A stretch of DNA of 64,000 nt from Mesorhizobium sp. PAMC28654 (lineage in GTDB: Bacteria > Pseudomonadota > Alphaproteobacteria > Rhizobiales > Rhizobiaceae), in assembly GCF_020616515.1 (NCBI RefSeq), contig NZ_CP085135.1, positions 930,001-994,000 on the forward strand, read 5' to 3'. The notes below the pieces were generated by a model. That model worked only from the letters and a program-made list of their open reading frames with translations, was not told the DNA's origin and made no database searches. The position numbers and the translations under genes are program-made. Positions 26,932-36,660 of this stretch are shown here, piece by piece. The first letter of the stretch is position 1. Every line of letters begins with the position of its first letter.

Positions 26932-29559
26932 TCATTTCGCCAAGGCTGAACGCGCCATGGTCTTCCCGTCGACGCCCTGACCTGCCCCGTGCCGGCGCAA
27001 GAAGCGGCTGTCATGCGAGAAGAACCAGCGTTTGGTTGCTTCCGAAACGACAAGGTAAAGCCCGGTGATCGCGACGAGTCCGGCAAGTACGGGAAATGGC
27101 AGCGGCACGAAACCGAACCATCCCGCAACGGGGACATAGGGCAAGACGATCGCGACAATCGCCACAGCAAGCGTAAGCCAGACAAGCAATGGGCTTGGAC
27201 GGCTCGCCCAGAGCGCCTTGTGCGTGCGGACGATGAGCACGATCGCCAGCTGGGTCATCAGTGACTCGACGAACCAAGCGGTCTGGAAGGTTGCGGGTGC
27301 TGCGTTGGCAACAAGTAACAGGAAGGCAAAAGTCGCGAAATCGAATAGGGAACTGACCAATCCAAAACTGATCATGAATCGCCGCACGAACCCGATATCC
27401 CAGCGGCGGGGCCGGCGCATCTGCTCGGCATCGACATTGTCCGTAGCGATCGCGAGTGAGGGGATGCTGGAGAGCAGGTTGTTGAGCAGAATCTGCGTTG
27501 CCAGCAGCGGCAGGAAAGGCAGGAACAGTGAGGCGACGGCCATGCTGATCATGTTGCCAAAGTTGGCGCTGGTGGTGATGGAAATGTACTTCATCGTGTT
27601 CGCGAAGGTCTTGCGACCATCGTCGACGCCGCGCACCAGCACGCCCAGATCCTGTTTGAGAAGGATGATGTCGGCGGCTTCGCGCGCGACATCGACAGCG
27701 GAGTCGACGGAGATGCCAATGTCTGCCTCATGAAGGGCGGGCGCATCATTGATGCCGTCACCAAGATAACCTACGATATGGCCCCTGCTCCGCAAGGCCT
27801 GAACGATGCGCTCCTTCTGGTTAGGGTCGATCTCGACGAAGAGATCGGTGTGCTGCACGCCCGCAAAGAGCGCGCTCTTCGTCAATTTCGAAAGCTCCTC
27901 GCCGGTCATGATCCTGTCGGCGCGCAGGCCGACCGCCTGGGCGAGATGCGCGGCAACGTAACGGTTGTCGCCCGAAATGACCTTCACCGCGATGCCGCGG
28001 TGGGCGAGTTCGGCAAGCGTCTCCTTGACGCCTTGCTTTGGCGGATCGAGGAAAAGCAGGAAGCCCGCGAAGGCGAGATCGATCTCGTCTTTCCTGCTGA
28101 ACGCTTTCCGGCGCTCAAACCGACGGATTGCCAGGCCCAGAACGCGGTAGCCGTCCGCGCTCCAGCGCCGGAATTTCTCGTCGATTGCAACACGGTGCGT
28201 CTCATCGAGGGGTTCCAACCCCTTGGCCGTTCGGACGAAGCCGCAGATTTCGAGGACATTTTGTACGGCGCCTTTGGTAATCAGAAGGTCTTCGGCGTCC
28301 TTGGTCCGCACAACTACGGATAGCCGCTTACGGATAAAATCGTAAGGAATCTCATCGACCTTCGTGAAGGCAGCCAACGATGCGCCCTCGCCTGGCGCAG
28401 CGCCGATCGCTTCGTCCAGCGGGTTCTTCAGTCCGGTCTGCATGGTCGCGTTGAGACGTGCCCAAAGCAGGATGTCGGTTGACGGGTTGCCATCGACATC
28501 GAGCCATCCATCAAGGTGGATGACGCCTTCCGTCAGCGTGCCGGTCTTGTCGGTGCACAGCAGGTCCATGCTGCCCAGATTTTCAATGGCATCGAGACGG
28601 CGCACGATGACGCCATTGGCTGCCATCGCGCGAGCGCCTCGAGCCAGCGTCACACTGATGATGGCCGGAAGGAGTTCCGGCGTTAAGCCAACCGCGAGTG
28701 CCAGCGAAAACAGTAGCGATTCAATCAGCGGTCGATGCAGCATCAGATTGGCGAAGAACACCAGGATGACAATCGCCAGCATGATTTCGGTCATCAGATA
28801 GCCGAACTGTCTTATCCCCCGGGCAAACCCCGTTTCGGGGATTTTTCGCTCCAAGGCCGCGGCGATCGATGCGAATTCCGTGTTGGAGCCGGTCGCTGCG
28901 GCAAGCACGGTTGCGGTGCCGCTGCGGACCGATGTGCCCGTGAAGACCGCGTTGCTGCGCTGTGCGAGGGAAGCCTCCGCCGGCGTCCGGCCTGGTTCCT
29001 TGACCACGGGAAAGGTTTCGCCGGTCAGCACGGCCTCGCTGACATTGAAGTCGCGTGCGTCCAGAATGATACCGTCCGCGGGGATGAGGTTTCCGGCCGA
29101 CAGCCGGATCATGTCGCCCGGCACGATGTCTTCGGCGACAACGGAGCACTCGAAGCCATCGCGCAGCACAATAGCCTTGCGCGAAATGCGCTGTTTCAGC
29201 GCTTCTGTCGCACGCGAGGCGCCATATTCCTGGGTGAAGCTCAGGACGCAGCTTGCCAGCACGATCGCGCCGATGATCGCAGCCTCCTGGCCCTCTCCCA
29301 CGAAGGCCGATACGCTGGCCGCGAAAATGAGGATCAGGACCAGCGGGCTTCGGAACTGACGAGCGAACACCACCAGGGCCGACTCGCTCGACTTCGACGC
29401 CGGTGTGTTTCGGCCGAGTTTTGCGAGCCTTGATGCGGCCTCGGCGGCAGCAAGCCCCGAGGCCGACGTCTCCAGGCGTCGCAGGAGGTCGTTCGTCTCG
29501 ATCGACCAATAGGCAGCGCCGTCTGGCGGGATGGATTGCTGGTCAGCTTCGCTTATCAT
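26932..29559 (-). CDS. mgtA: Mg2+-importing P-type ATPase
   Basis: This 875-residue ATPase has phosphorylation motif CTDKTGTLTEG, the TGE of the actuator domain (AVLTGETFPV), a GDGINDAPAL hinge, and ten helices. Sequence order matches MgtA/MgtB. MISEADQQ at 29559 is taken as the start because its ATG overlaps the universal stress protein stop by one base. It follows a low-oxygen-controlled promoter in the same operon. Confidence 0.93.
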   Translation of the reverse strand: MISEADQQSIPPDGAAYWSIETNDLLRRLETSASGLAAAEAASRLAKLGRNTPASKSSESALVVFARQFRSPLVLILIFAASVSAFVGEGQEAAIIGAIVLASCVLSFTQEYGASRATEALKQRISRKAIVLRDGFECSVVAEDIVPGDMIRLSAGNLIPADGIILDARDFNVSEAVLTGETFPVVKEPGRTPAEASLAQRSNAVFTGTSVRSGTATVLAAATGSNTEFASIAAALERKIPETGFARGIRQFGYLMTEIMLAIVILVFFANLMLHRPLIESLLFSLALAVGLTPELLPAIISVTLARGARAMAANGVIVRRLDAIENLGSMDLLCTDKTGTLTEGVIHLDGWLDVDGNPSTDILLWARLNATMQTGLKNPLDEAIGAAPGEGASLAAFTKVDEIPYDFIRKRLSVVVRTKDAEDLLITKGAVQNVLEICGFVRTAKGLEPLDETHRVAIDEKFRRWSADGYRVLGLAIRRFERRKAFSRKDEIDLAFAGFLLFLDPPKQGVKETLAELAHRGIAVKVISGDNRYVAAHLAQAVGLRADRIMTGEELSKLTKSALFAGVQHTDLFVEIDPNQKERIVQALRSRGHIVGYLGDGINDAPALHEADIGISVDSAVDVAREAADIILLKQDLGVLVRGVDDGRKTFANTMKYISITTSANFGNMISMAVASLFLPFLPLLATQILLNNLLSSIPSLAIATDNVDAEQMRRPRRWDIGFVRRFMISFGLVSSLFDFATFAFLLLVANAAPATFQTAWFVESLMTQLAIVLIVRTHKALWASRPSPLLVWLTLAVAIVAIVLPYVPVAGWFGFVPLPFPVLAGLVAITGLYLVVSEATKRWFFSHDSRFLRRHGAGQGVDGKTMARSALAK

Positions 29560-30371
29560 CAATATGACATGAAGCGGTTGATGCCGCTCTCTTCGATCAG
29601 CGTGCGGGTAACGCCGCCAAACGCCCATTCCCGCAAGCGGCTATGGCCATAGGCGCCCGAGACGACCAGGTCCGCATGGATCGAGCGTGCGAATGTCAGC
29701 AACCGGTCGCCGTCAGCCTCGCCGGTGATGAGCTCGGTTCGCGCCTTGATGCCATGGTGTTCAAGAAAGACTGCGACGTCGTCGAGACTGTCACGAATGC
29801 TTTCGTCGCGGTTGGTGTCTATCGTGGCGACGACAACTTCGTTGGCCTTGGCCAAAAAGGGCAGCGCATCTGCCACCGCGCGTCTCGCCTCCCTGGTGTC
29901 CTTCCAGGCAACCAGGACGGTTTTCGCAAGGATGTGTTCGACATTGCCTGCGGTGACCAGGACTGGCCGCCCGGCACCGAGTGCAAGGCTCCCTATATCC
30001 GCAGCGCGAAAGACGTTGTCTCCATCCCCGCCGCCGGTGACGATGAGGTCGGCCGCTCTGGCCGAAACGCTGAGGAACCGGGTCGGACTGCAGACGGCTT
30101 GTCCCCATTCGCTTGTAATCGAAGCTGGCACCAGCCTCTCGAACACTTCACGCAGTTCGGCAAGCCGCTTTTCGATTTCCGTTCTTTGGATCTGCATGAC
30201 CTCACCTTCGTAGACCATGCCGTCGCCTGTCGCGACCAGCGGCGGGACATCAGCAGCAGCCAAGCCGATAAGATGGGCTCCAAATCGTTCGGCAAGTTCG
30301 ATCCCCACCCGCACAATGGGAGCAGGAGTCGCATCGATGGCGAGGTTCACGATGATTGACTTGTAGGACAT
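29559..30371 (-). CDS. Universal stress protein, tandem UspA domains
   Basis: The 270-residue protein starts MSYKSIIVNLAID and has two UspA-like folds; the second ends with the nucleotide-binding SGAYGHSRLREWAFGGVT. Such tandem USPs in rhizobia are induced at low oxygen. An anaerobox is 64 bp upstream. The frame extends to 30596 but similarity begins at 30371. It is coupled to mgtA. Confidence 0.92.
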   Translation of the reverse strand: MSYKSIIVNLAIDATPAPIVRVGIELAERFGAHLIGLAAADVPPLVATGDGMVYEGEVMQIQRTEIEKRLAELREVFERLVPASITSEWGQAVCSPTRFLSVSARAADLIVTGGGDGDNVFRAADIGSLALGAGRPVLVTAGNVEHILAKTVLVAWKDTREARRAVADALPFLAKANEVVVATIDTNRDESIRDSLDDVAVFLEHHGIKARTELITGEADGDRLLTFARSIHADLVVSGAYGHSRLREWAFGGVTRTLIEESGINRFMSY

Positions 30372-30435
30372 TGCGGGTGCCTTTCGCTGAAATGGTCGAA
30401 CGCGTGATGAATTGCATCCGCCGGCGCCCGATGCC

Positions 30436-30449
30436 TTGATGCGGGTCAA
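30436..30449. promoter_or_regulatory. Anaerobox between usp and fixL
   Basis: TTGATGCGGGTCAA has one mismatch. It is 64 bp from the usp start and 80 bp from the proposed fixL start, so it may act on both. Confidence 0.7.
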
Positions 30450-30529
30450 ATCACTCGCAGGCTCCAGTTTATGCGGGGCCGTCGGCCTCGATCCGTTTTG
30501 CGTGTGCGGCGAGAAGTGATAGGTAGCCG

Positions 30530-32107
30530 TTGTTGCGAACCCAGGAACCTCAAGTGAGACAAGACGAAGCGCTTGTTCTGTCGGCCGGCGGGACAACGCT
30601 GAAATCAGTCTTGTCCCAAATGTTCGAGCAGGCTCCGGGCTTTATAGCGCTCCTGCGCGAGCCAGGTCACGTTTTCGAGCTGACCAATGCCGCCTACCAG
30701 CGATTGATCGGCCACAGGCAAGTGATTGGAAAGTCAGTACGGGACGCCTTTCCCGAGCTCGAAGGGAATGAGTTTTTCGACCATCTGGACCATGTGTACA
30801 CGACCGGCGAGCCCTACATCGGCCACGGGGTGAAGGTTGGCCTTCGCAATAAAGCCGACGGGCCGGTCGAGGAGCGCATCCTTGATTTCGTCTATCAGCC
30901 GGTCAAGGCCGACGATGGCCGTATCACCGCGATCTTCATTGAAGGCACGGATGTCAGCGACCTGTCCTTTGCAAACGCAGCACTTCGGCTGCGTGAGGAC
31001 CATTTGCGATCGATCCTGGCAACAGTGCCGGACGCGATGGTCGTCATCGACGAACAGGGTGGGATTCAATCCTTCAGCACCGCTGCCGAAACGCTGTTCG
31101 GCTATCAGTCAAGCGAAGTCATTGGTCAAAACGTGAAAATGCTGATGCCCTCGCCCTACCGCGACGAGCATGATGCCTATCTGCTTCGCTACCTGACGAC
31201 GGGGGAGCGCCGGATCATCGGGCTCGGCCGCACCGTTACCGGCGCGCGCAAGGATGGCACGACTTTCCCGATGGAGCTTTCCGTCGGCGAGATGCATCCG
31301 GGAACCGGACGCTTCTTTACCGGCTTCTGCCGCGACCTCACCGAACGCCACCGGGCAGAAGCAAGAATCCAGGAGCAGCAGCAGGAGCTGCTGCACATGG
31401 CGCGGTTTACAGCACTCGGCGAAATGGCTTCGACGCTTGCTCATGAGATCAACCAGCCACTGACGGCTATCACGAACTACCTCAAAGGCAGTCATCGGCT
31501 GCTCGAAAAGAGCCAGGAAGAGAACGCGCCCATGCTGCGGGATGCCGTGGAAAAGGCGGCCGAGCAGGCCCTGCGGGCAGGAGACGTGATCCGTCATCTC
31601 AGGGATTTTGTGGCAAGGGGCGAAAGCGAGCGCCAGGTCGAACGGCTGCCGGCTCTGATCGAGGAAGCCTCGTCCTTAGCCCTGGTTGGCGCAAGGGAGA
31701 TGAATCTCCTCGTCAGCTACAAGCTCGACCCTGCCGCAGAACTGGTCTTGACCGACCGCATCCAAATTCAGCAGGTTCTGCTCAACCTGATGCGCAACGC
31801 GTTGGAGGCCATGCAGGGCGCGCCGCGCCGAGAATTGAAGGTCACAACCGTTGCCCGGGATGACGGGATGGCCGAGGTGAGCGTGATCGATACTGGCCCA
31901 GGCCTTGCGTCGGAAGTTTCGGCACAACTTTTCCAGCCATTTGTAACCACCAAGAAGCAAGGCATGGGTGTCGGCCTTTCCATTTGCCGCACCATCGTTG
32001 AATCGCACGGCGGCCACATATGGGCCGAGGCAGTGCCGGCTGGGGGGACCGCCTTTCGGTTCACCTTGCGCATCGTCGGGAAAGAAGAGGTCTCCAATGG
32101 CAGATAA
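30530..32107 (+). CDS. fixL: Oxygen-sensing histidine kinase FixL
   Basis: The 525-residue protein has two PAS domains (about 30-145 and 155-275), an H-box [14 protein letters not shown] with His305, and an ATP-binding domain ([18 protein letters not shown]). The second PAS domain keeps the heme ligand His214 and arginines 220 and 234 at FixL spacing ([11 protein letters not shown] then GLGR). Oxygen binding to the heme switches the kinase off. No membrane helix is present, so it is a soluble form. The TTG start is uncertain; GTG 30554 and ATG 30620 are alternatives. Confidence 0.93.
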   Translation: MLRTQEPQVRQDEALVLSAGGTTLKSVLSQMFEQAPGFIALLREPGHVFELTNAAYQRLIGHRQVIGKSVRDAFPELEGNEFFDHLDHVYTTGEPYIGHGVKVGLRNKADGPVEERILDFVYQPVKADDGRITAIFIEGTDVSDLSFANAALRLREDHLRSILATVPDAMVVIDEQGGIQSFSTAAETLFGYQSSEVIGQNVKMLMPSPYRDEHDAYLLRYLTTGERRIIGLGRTVTGARKDGTTFPMELSVGEMHPGTGRFFTGFCRDLTERHRAEARIQEQQQELLHMARFTALGEMASTLAHEINQPLTAITNYLKGSHRLLEKSQEENAPMLRDAVEKAAEQALRAGDVIRHLRDFVARGESERQVERLPALIEEASSLALVGAREMNLLVSYKLDPAAELVLTDRIQIQQVLLNLMRNALEAMQGAPRRELKVTTVARDDGMAEVSVIDTGPGLASEVSAQLFQPFVTTKKQGMGVGLSICRTIVESHGGHIWAEAVPAGGTAFRFTLRIVGKEEVSNGR

Positions 32108-32711
32108 TGATCTGGTGCACGTGGTCGACGACGACGCTGATGTTCGCAAGTCGCTCGGTTTTCTTCTGGCGACCGCAGACTTCGCTGTGCGCCTGCACGA
32201 ATCGGCCACAGCTTTTCTCTCGACGGCGACGGACAACCTCGACGGCTGCATTGTCACCGACGTGCGAATGCCGGGCATAGACGGCATCGAGTTCCTGCGC
32301 CAGCTCAGAGCGGGAGGGCATACAATTCCGGTTATTGTCATGACGGGCCATGCCGATGTGGCGCTCGCTGTTCAGGCAATGAAGGAGGGAGCAGCCGATT
32401 TCATTGAAAAGCCGTTCGATGACGAGATGCTCATCGAAGCGATCCGCTCCGCGCTGGCCAACCGCAACCGGGCCCATACAGCGCATCCGCAGTCCGCGGA
32501 AATCCGCGGGCGTCTGTCGACCTTGTCAGAGCGCGAGCGGCAGGTGCTGGACGGGCTTGTGTCGGGTCTGCCGAACAAGACGATCGCCTATGACCTTGGC
32601 ATCAGTCCGCGCACGGTCGAAATTCATCGCGCCAATGTCATGAGCAAGATGGGCGCGGGCAGCCTGTCACATCTTGTGCGCATGGCGCTGATCGTGGAAT
32701 CCAGGCCCTAG
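32097..32711 (+). CDS. fixJ: Response regulator FixJ
   Basis: The 204-residue regulator has acidic residues VVDDDADVR, phosphoacceptor in [14 protein letters not shown] in FIEKPF and a LuxR-type helix-turn-helix ([20 protein letters not shown]). It overlaps fixL by 11 bp. Phospho-FixJ normally activates fixK; no fixK gene is in the window, so the next step is either elsewhere or direct. Confidence 0.94.
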   Translation: MADNDLVHVVDDDADVRKSLGFLLATADFAVRLHESATAFLSTATDNLDGCIVTDVRMPGIDGIEFLRQLRAGGHTIPVIVMTGHADVALAVQAMKEGAADFIEKPFDDEMLIEAIRSALANRNRAHTAHPQSAEIRGRLSTLSERERQVLDGLVSGLPNKTIAYDLGISPRTVEIHRANVMSKMGAGSLSHLVRMALIVESRP

Positions 32712-32932
32712 GGAGAGCCTTCGAGAGGTTTGTCAAATCTGGCCTGGGCCTGCTCGGCTTCCCAATCGCGCCAGTGGGTCGGCCGGATGTCAACACGGAC
32801 GCCGGTAATGGCATTCTTCCAGCCTTCGCGACCCTTTATGCAAGGAAATATGAGCGCATGCTCCCCCTCCTCGTCGAAGACGGCCAGTTCGAGGTCCCGA
32901 CCGTAGGGTGCGCTTAGGATTGGGTTCCACAT
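32708..32932 (-). CDS. Small conserved hypothetical protein
   Basis: The 74-residue protein starts MWNPILSAPYGRDLELAV and contains RPTHWRDW, a pattern I associate with a small rhizobial hypothetical family. No membrane or signal segment is seen. It is convergent with fixJ, overlapping its last bases. An anaerobox variant lies 33 bp upstream. Confidence 0.65.
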   Translation of the reverse strand: MWNPILSAPYGRDLELAVFDEEGEHALIFPCIKGREGWKNAITGVRVDIRPTHWRDWEAEQAQARFDKPLEGSP

Positions 32933-32965
32933 CGTTCAATGATCCCTCAAGTGAAGGTTCGCGCC

Positions 32966-32979
32966 TTGATCTGGATCAT
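32966..32979. promoter_or_regulatory. Anaerobox variant
   Basis: TTGATCTGGATCAT has one mismatch, 33 bp from the start of the small gene at 32932. Confidence 0.55.
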
Positions 32980-33153
32980 TTCTGAAATTGCGTGATGATA
33001 TTGTGGGCAAGTATGCGTGTCGGTCGTTCAGAGCGGACTTTGGTTGTGTAGGCGCTAAGCGCGCGCCGCTTGACGACCGGCCATGCCAGCCCGGCCATTG
33101 TGCGAGCCTCCAAGCAGCCGCGGCCGTCTGCGTACTTGCATCCTCTCTGCTGT

Positions 33154-33167
33154 TTGATCGTGATCAA
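33154..33167. promoter_or_regulatory. Perfect anaerobox
   Basis: TTGATCGTGATCAA is 49 bp upstream of the lipoyl-like gene start at 33217. Confidence 0.8.
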
Positions 33168-33216
33168 GGCCCAGTTTGGCACAGCGCCTATCATTCGATA
33201 GCAGAGGGAGATTGCC

Positions 33217-33466
33217 ATGCAGTACATCAAGGTCGACGAAGCGCTATGGGCGTCCAGCATGTTGCCCGAGGGACATCCTGGAGCGTTGGTTCATTGCCAG
33301 CGGCGACACAATCAAGGCCGGCGATCGAATAGCCGAAGTTCGCGTCGAAGACGCGCTTCACGAGATTGTCGCGGCGGCAAGTGGCCGCGCGACGATTGTC
33401 GCCACAGCAAATGCCGTCATCGAACCCGGCTCGATCCTGGCAACACTGGAGCCCCAGTCCGCGTGA
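33217..33466 (+). pseudogene. Biotinyl/lipoyl-like domain protein, frameshifted
   Basis: ATG 33217 begins MQYIKVDEALWASSMLPEG. A base inserted near 33272 (GAGGGACATC for GAGGGCATC) shifts the rest to another frame: ILERWFIASGDTIKAGDRI through IEPGSILATLEP. The joined 82-residue protein has the flattened beta-barrel pattern of biotinyl/lipoyl domains. The usual modified lysine is absent (RVEDALHEI), so it is probably not a carrier. A perfect anaerobox is upstream. Confidence 0.7.
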
Positions 33467-33532
33467 GACATTCGACGCCTCACGGCGACATTAGCGCTCA
33501 TCCCTCAACAATAGCCTCAAGGATCTATCAAC

Positions 33533-33919
33533 ATGCAGACTCAACATGCCGTCGTCTGGCTGGACCATCGCGAAGCCAAGGTGTTTTTCGTCAACCGTGA
33601 GACAGCAGAGAGCCTCAGGCTTGCCACCACGCTGGCGCATCATCAGACCCATAACAAGGCAGGCACTGTCGACGGCAAGCGTGCGCCGGAAAACGAAGCC
33701 TGCTATCACGATGTGGTCAACGCCCTGCAGCCGGCGAAGGAATGGCTGATCGTGGGACCAGGATCTGCAAAAGATGAACTGGCCAAGCACATCCGCGACC
33801 ACCATGCGCACTTGAAGGATCGCATTGTCGGTGTTGAACCGGCGGATCATCCTACGGAGGCCCAGATCGTGGCGCACGCGCGGTCGTTCTTCCAGGCCGC
33901 TGACCGGATGTTGCCCTAG
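33533..33919 (+). CDS. Translational machinery protein (eRF1/host-attachment-like fold)
   Basis: The 128-residue protein starts MQTQHAVVWLDHREAKVFF, typical of a small family annotated as translational machinery proteins. It contains LIVGPGSAKDELAKHI and VGVEPADHPTEAQIVA. The family shares a fold with release-factor domains; its role is not defined. It follows the lipoyl-like gene after 66 bp and may share its promoter. Confidence 0.8.
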   Translation: MQTQHAVVWLDHREAKVFFVNRETAESLRLATTLAHHQTHNKAGTVDGKRAPENEACYHDVVNALQPAKEWLIVGPGSAKDELAKHIRDHHAHLKDRIVGVEPADHPTEAQIVAHARSFFQAADRMLP

Positions 33920-34014
33920 CCCAGTCTGGGGCTAGCCTGCTGGCGCCGCAATCGGCCGCGAAGTGGATTGCACGACAGTCAGGCCCGGTCGCCTGCCGTG
34001 CCCAATGGCCTCGA

Positions 34015-34368
34015 TCACGATTGCTGCAAGCTGCTAATATATGCGATGATCGCATCGATCTGGTCAGGGCTTGCAACCCATTCGGGCATGTCCGGATGGC
34101 CGGTCGAAATGCCCTCGGCGAGGGCTTCCTCGAGATCCGTGATCGGATAGCGCTTGGATAAGGTGCGAAACGCCGGCGCGTCGGGATGGGTGCTTTTATC
34201 GGTTTTTCCAATGGCGTGGCAGCGGGCGCAATTGAACTCAACCAATGGCTGGCCGCGTTCCGTCAGGCTGTTGGCCTGTGCAGGCACGGATCCAAGCAGC
34301 ACCACCGCAAGTGCGCAAGCCCATCGACACCGCCGCCGGCGACGCCCATTGCCCATATAGCTGCTCAT
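34015..34368 (-). CDS. Periplasmic monoheme cytochrome c
   Basis: The 117-residue precursor has an arginine-rich N terminus and signal helix ending VPAQA, one heme site FNCARCHAIG near residue 47, and distal methionine in HPDMPEWV. It is a class I cytochrome c. The gene lies 24 bp downstream of phasin on the same strand and probably shares its anaerobox-controlled promoter. It could feed a terminal oxidase. Confidence 0.9.
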   Translation of the reverse strand: MSSYMGNGRRRRRCRWACALAVVLLGSVPAQANSLTERGQPLVEFNCARCHAIGKTDKSTHPDAPAFRTLSKRYPITDLEEALAEGISTGHPDMPEWVASPDQIDAIIAYISSLQQS

Positions 34369-34392
34369 GGTTGCAGGCCTCCGCCTTTCGAT

Positions 34393-34776
34393 CTACGCGA
34401 CAGTCTTCGCCGCTGCGTCCTCGATTGCGGTTTTGGCTTCCTTGCGCACGCGTTTGGCCGTTTCCGACGCGAGCTTGGAGGTCACGCCCGCGAGCTTGCC
34501 GGCTTCGGTTGTGTATTCCAATGTCGCATTCTGCAGGAAAGTGGCGAAGATGTCGAAGGCGTCGTTAAACTCAGCGCCGTCGATCAGGTCGCCGGCCAGC
34601 TTTACATCCTGCTCGTAGCGATGTTTCAGAAACCCCAGCGTTTCGATGTGATAGCGCATCATTGCCTTGAAAGCATGCGCCTGAAGAGACGCCGCAGCGA
34701 GGAGGACCTTCTGACTATTTTCCGCCATCGGCAACAGTTGCATGCCGAATTGCGACGGTTCGAGATAGGTCTGCAT
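34393..34776 (-). CDS. Phasin-family protein
   Basis: From MQTYLEPSQFGM the protein has 127 residues, mostly amphipathic helix, with ENSQKVLLAAASLQAHAF and a lysine/alanine-rich tail. It resembles phasins, which coat polyhydroxyalkanoate granules. Start 34776 is chosen because an anaerobox lies 76 bp upstream; the frame is open to 34935. PHA storage in microaerobic rhizobia fits this regulation. Confidence 0.82.
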   Translation of the reverse strand: MQTYLEPSQFGMQLLPMAENSQKVLLAAASLQAHAFKAMMRYHIETLGFLKHRYEQDVKLAGDLIDGAEFNDAFDIFATFLQNATLEYTTEAGKLAGVTSKLASETAKRVRKEAKTAIEDAAAKTVA

Positions 34777-34852
34777 GATCGATACACTCCGTGTGAGGCG
34801 CGCAAACAAAAGTCTGCGCCACACGACGCTAGCCCCATTCGTTGCCGGGTCA

Positions 34853-34866
34853 TTGATCCGGATCAA
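34853..34866. promoter_or_regulatory. Perfect anaerobox upstream of phasin
   Basis: TTGATCCGGATCAA is 76 bp from the phasin start. Confidence 0.8.
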
Positions 34867-34928
34867 CCGGCGTGTGAGCTTTGTCGGAATGTGGGAGCAA
34901 TCTAGCGCCACTGGTCTCGTTGGAGCGT

Positions 34929-34942
34929 TTGACACGCATCAA
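34929..34942. promoter_or_regulatory. Second anaerobox in the phasin/DUF2267 region
   Basis: TTGACACGCATCAA has one mismatch. It lies 152 bp from the phasin start and 230 bp from the DUF2267 start, so its target is unclear. Confidence 0.55.
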
Positions 34943-35101
34943 GGTCGCTGCCCTTCCTTCATGGTTGGCTCGTTTCGAGTGGCTGCCGCAGTGTCCTGAC
35001 GCCGACGTGTGACATTCCAAACAGCGGGGCTTGCGCAGAAATCCGGCGGCTGAAAGCAGCCGCCCGCTCAAACGGTCTTCATCCCTTTGCCTCTGAGCAA
35101 T

Positions 35102-35115
35102 TTGATCCGGCTCAA
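35102..35115. promoter_or_regulatory. Anaerobox upstream of the DUF2267 gene
   Basis: TTGATCCGGCTCAA has one mismatch and lies 57 bp from ATG 35173. Confidence 0.65.
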
Positions 35116-35172
35116 TGCTCGAAGCTTTTCGACGCCTTAAGAATGGACCTCAAATCTTCGAGGAGCATCGCC

Positions 35173-35605
35173 ATGGGTCATAGTCCACACACGTCCTTTG
35201 CTGACTTCACGCACGCTGCCCAACAGGCGCAGCAGTGGGTCAACAAGCTTGCCAAGGATCTTTGCTGGAGCGAGCCGAGCGCGTGCCGCCTCCTGAGATC
35301 TGTCCTGCACACGGTGCGGGATTGGCTGTCGCAAGCGGAAATGGCCGATCTCTCGGCCCAACTCCCAGTTTTGATTCGCGGCATCTACTTCGAAGGCTGG
35401 ACTCCATCTGCGCCTGCGCATGAGCGCACGAAGCGCGACTTCATTCTCAGCGTCAGAAACAGTTTCGGCTACGATGAGGAGATCGATTTCGATGTCGCGA
35501 TCAGCGCCGTGTTCAAGCTTCTCGACCGTCACATTTCGCATGGCGAGATCGTGCAGGTCCGAAACTCGATGAAGAAGTCGCTCAGAAAATTGTGGCCAGT
35601 GGATT
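35173..35605 (+). CDS. DUF2267 protein, 3' end cut by IS copy B
   Basis: ATG 35173 follows a GAGGAG ribosome site. About 144 native residues precede the IS, then the frame reads 14 codons into it, ending at 35649. Motifs are CRLLRSVLHTVRDWLS, LPVLIRGIYFEGW and SMKKSLRKLWP, all DUF2267. The domain looks almost complete, so only a few residues may be lost. The family is common in low-oxygen stress clusters; function is unknown. Confidence 0.8.
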
Positions 35606-35679
35606 TGTCCGTCGTCAGATCATTTGGCTCAGATTGGATCGCAGATTAGCGGAGTGTCGGCCTCATCTTGGGGTTGATG

Positions 35680-36660
35680 TTAAGCGGCGATCTTGCGGTG
35701 CTGCAAGCGCCGATGTTGGATGGTTTGGCGTTTGATCCTTTCTCGCTGTTTGATAATGGCTGCGGCCCTGCCGAAGTAGGCGTCGGCTGGCGTTACGTTG
35801 GCCAGGCTCTCGTGGTAGCGTCGATGGTTGTAATGTTCGACGAAGGCTGCGATCTGGGCCTCAAGGTCGCCGGGCAGAAAGTAGTTCTCCAAGAGGATTC
35901 GGTTTTTGAGGGTCTGGTGCCAGCGCTCGATCTTGCCTTGGGTCTGGGGATGCATTGGAGCGCCCCGGACATGGCTCATGCGTTGGTCCTGGATATAGTC
36001 CGCCAGTTCGCCGGCGATGTAGCTGGGGCCATTATCGCTGAGCAGCCGAGGCTTGTGGTGCACATGGGCCTGGTCGCACCCTGAGGCAGTAAGTGCCATG
36101 TCCAGCGTGTCGGTGACGTCCTCGGCCCGCATGGTGCTGCACAGTTTCCAGGCGATGATGTAGCGGGAGTAATCGTCGAGCACGGTCGACAGGTACATCC
36201 AGCCCCAGCCGATGATCTTGAAGTAGGTGAAGTCCGTCTGCCACATCTCGTTGGGTCGCGTCGTCTTGGTGTGGAACTCGTTCGCCGCCTTGATCACCAC
36301 ATAGGCCGGGCTGGTGATCAGATCGTAGGCCTTGAGGAGCCGGTAAACGCTGGCTTCTGACACGAAGTAGCGCGTCTCGTCGGTGAACCGTACTGCCAGT
36401 TCGCGCGGGGAGAGCTCGGACTGCTCCAGCGCCAGTTCGATGATCTGGTCATGGATGGCAGGCGGGATGCGGTTCCACACCCGGCTCGGCGCCGAGGGCC
36501 GATCCTGCAGCGCCTCAGGCCCGCCCTCGACATAACGGTCATACCAGCGATAGAAGGTCCGGCGCGGGATGCCCAGTCGGTCCAGCGTTTTGCGGGTTGG
36601 CAGGTGTGACTGCTCGACGATCCTGATGATCTCGAGCTTTTCGGATGCGGGATATCTCAT
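35680..36660 (-). CDS. IS copy B transposase orfB
   Basis: The 326-residue transposase has an N-terminal HTH (TRKTLDRLGIPRRTFYRWYD) and an integrase catalytic core with D in MWQTDFTYF, D in LLSDNGPSY and E in GKIERWHQTLKN. The frame is intact. Its ATG overlaps the orfA stop. Confidence 0.93.
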   Translation of the reverse strand: MRYPASEKLEIIRIVEQSHLPTRKTLDRLGIPRRTFYRWYDRYVEGGPEALQDRPSAPSRVWNRIPPAIHDQIIELALEQSELSPRELAVRFTDETRYFVSEASVYRLLKAYDLITSPAYVVIKAANEFHTKTTRPNEMWQTDFTYFKIIGWGWMYLSTVLDDYSRYIIAWKLCSTMRAEDVTDTLDMALTASGCDQAHVHHKPRLLSDNGPSYIAGELADYIQDQRMSHVRGAPMHPQTQGKIERWHQTLKNRILLENYFLPGDLEAQIAAFVEHYNHRRYHESLANVTPADAYFGRAAAIIKQRERIKRQTIQHRRLQHRKIAA

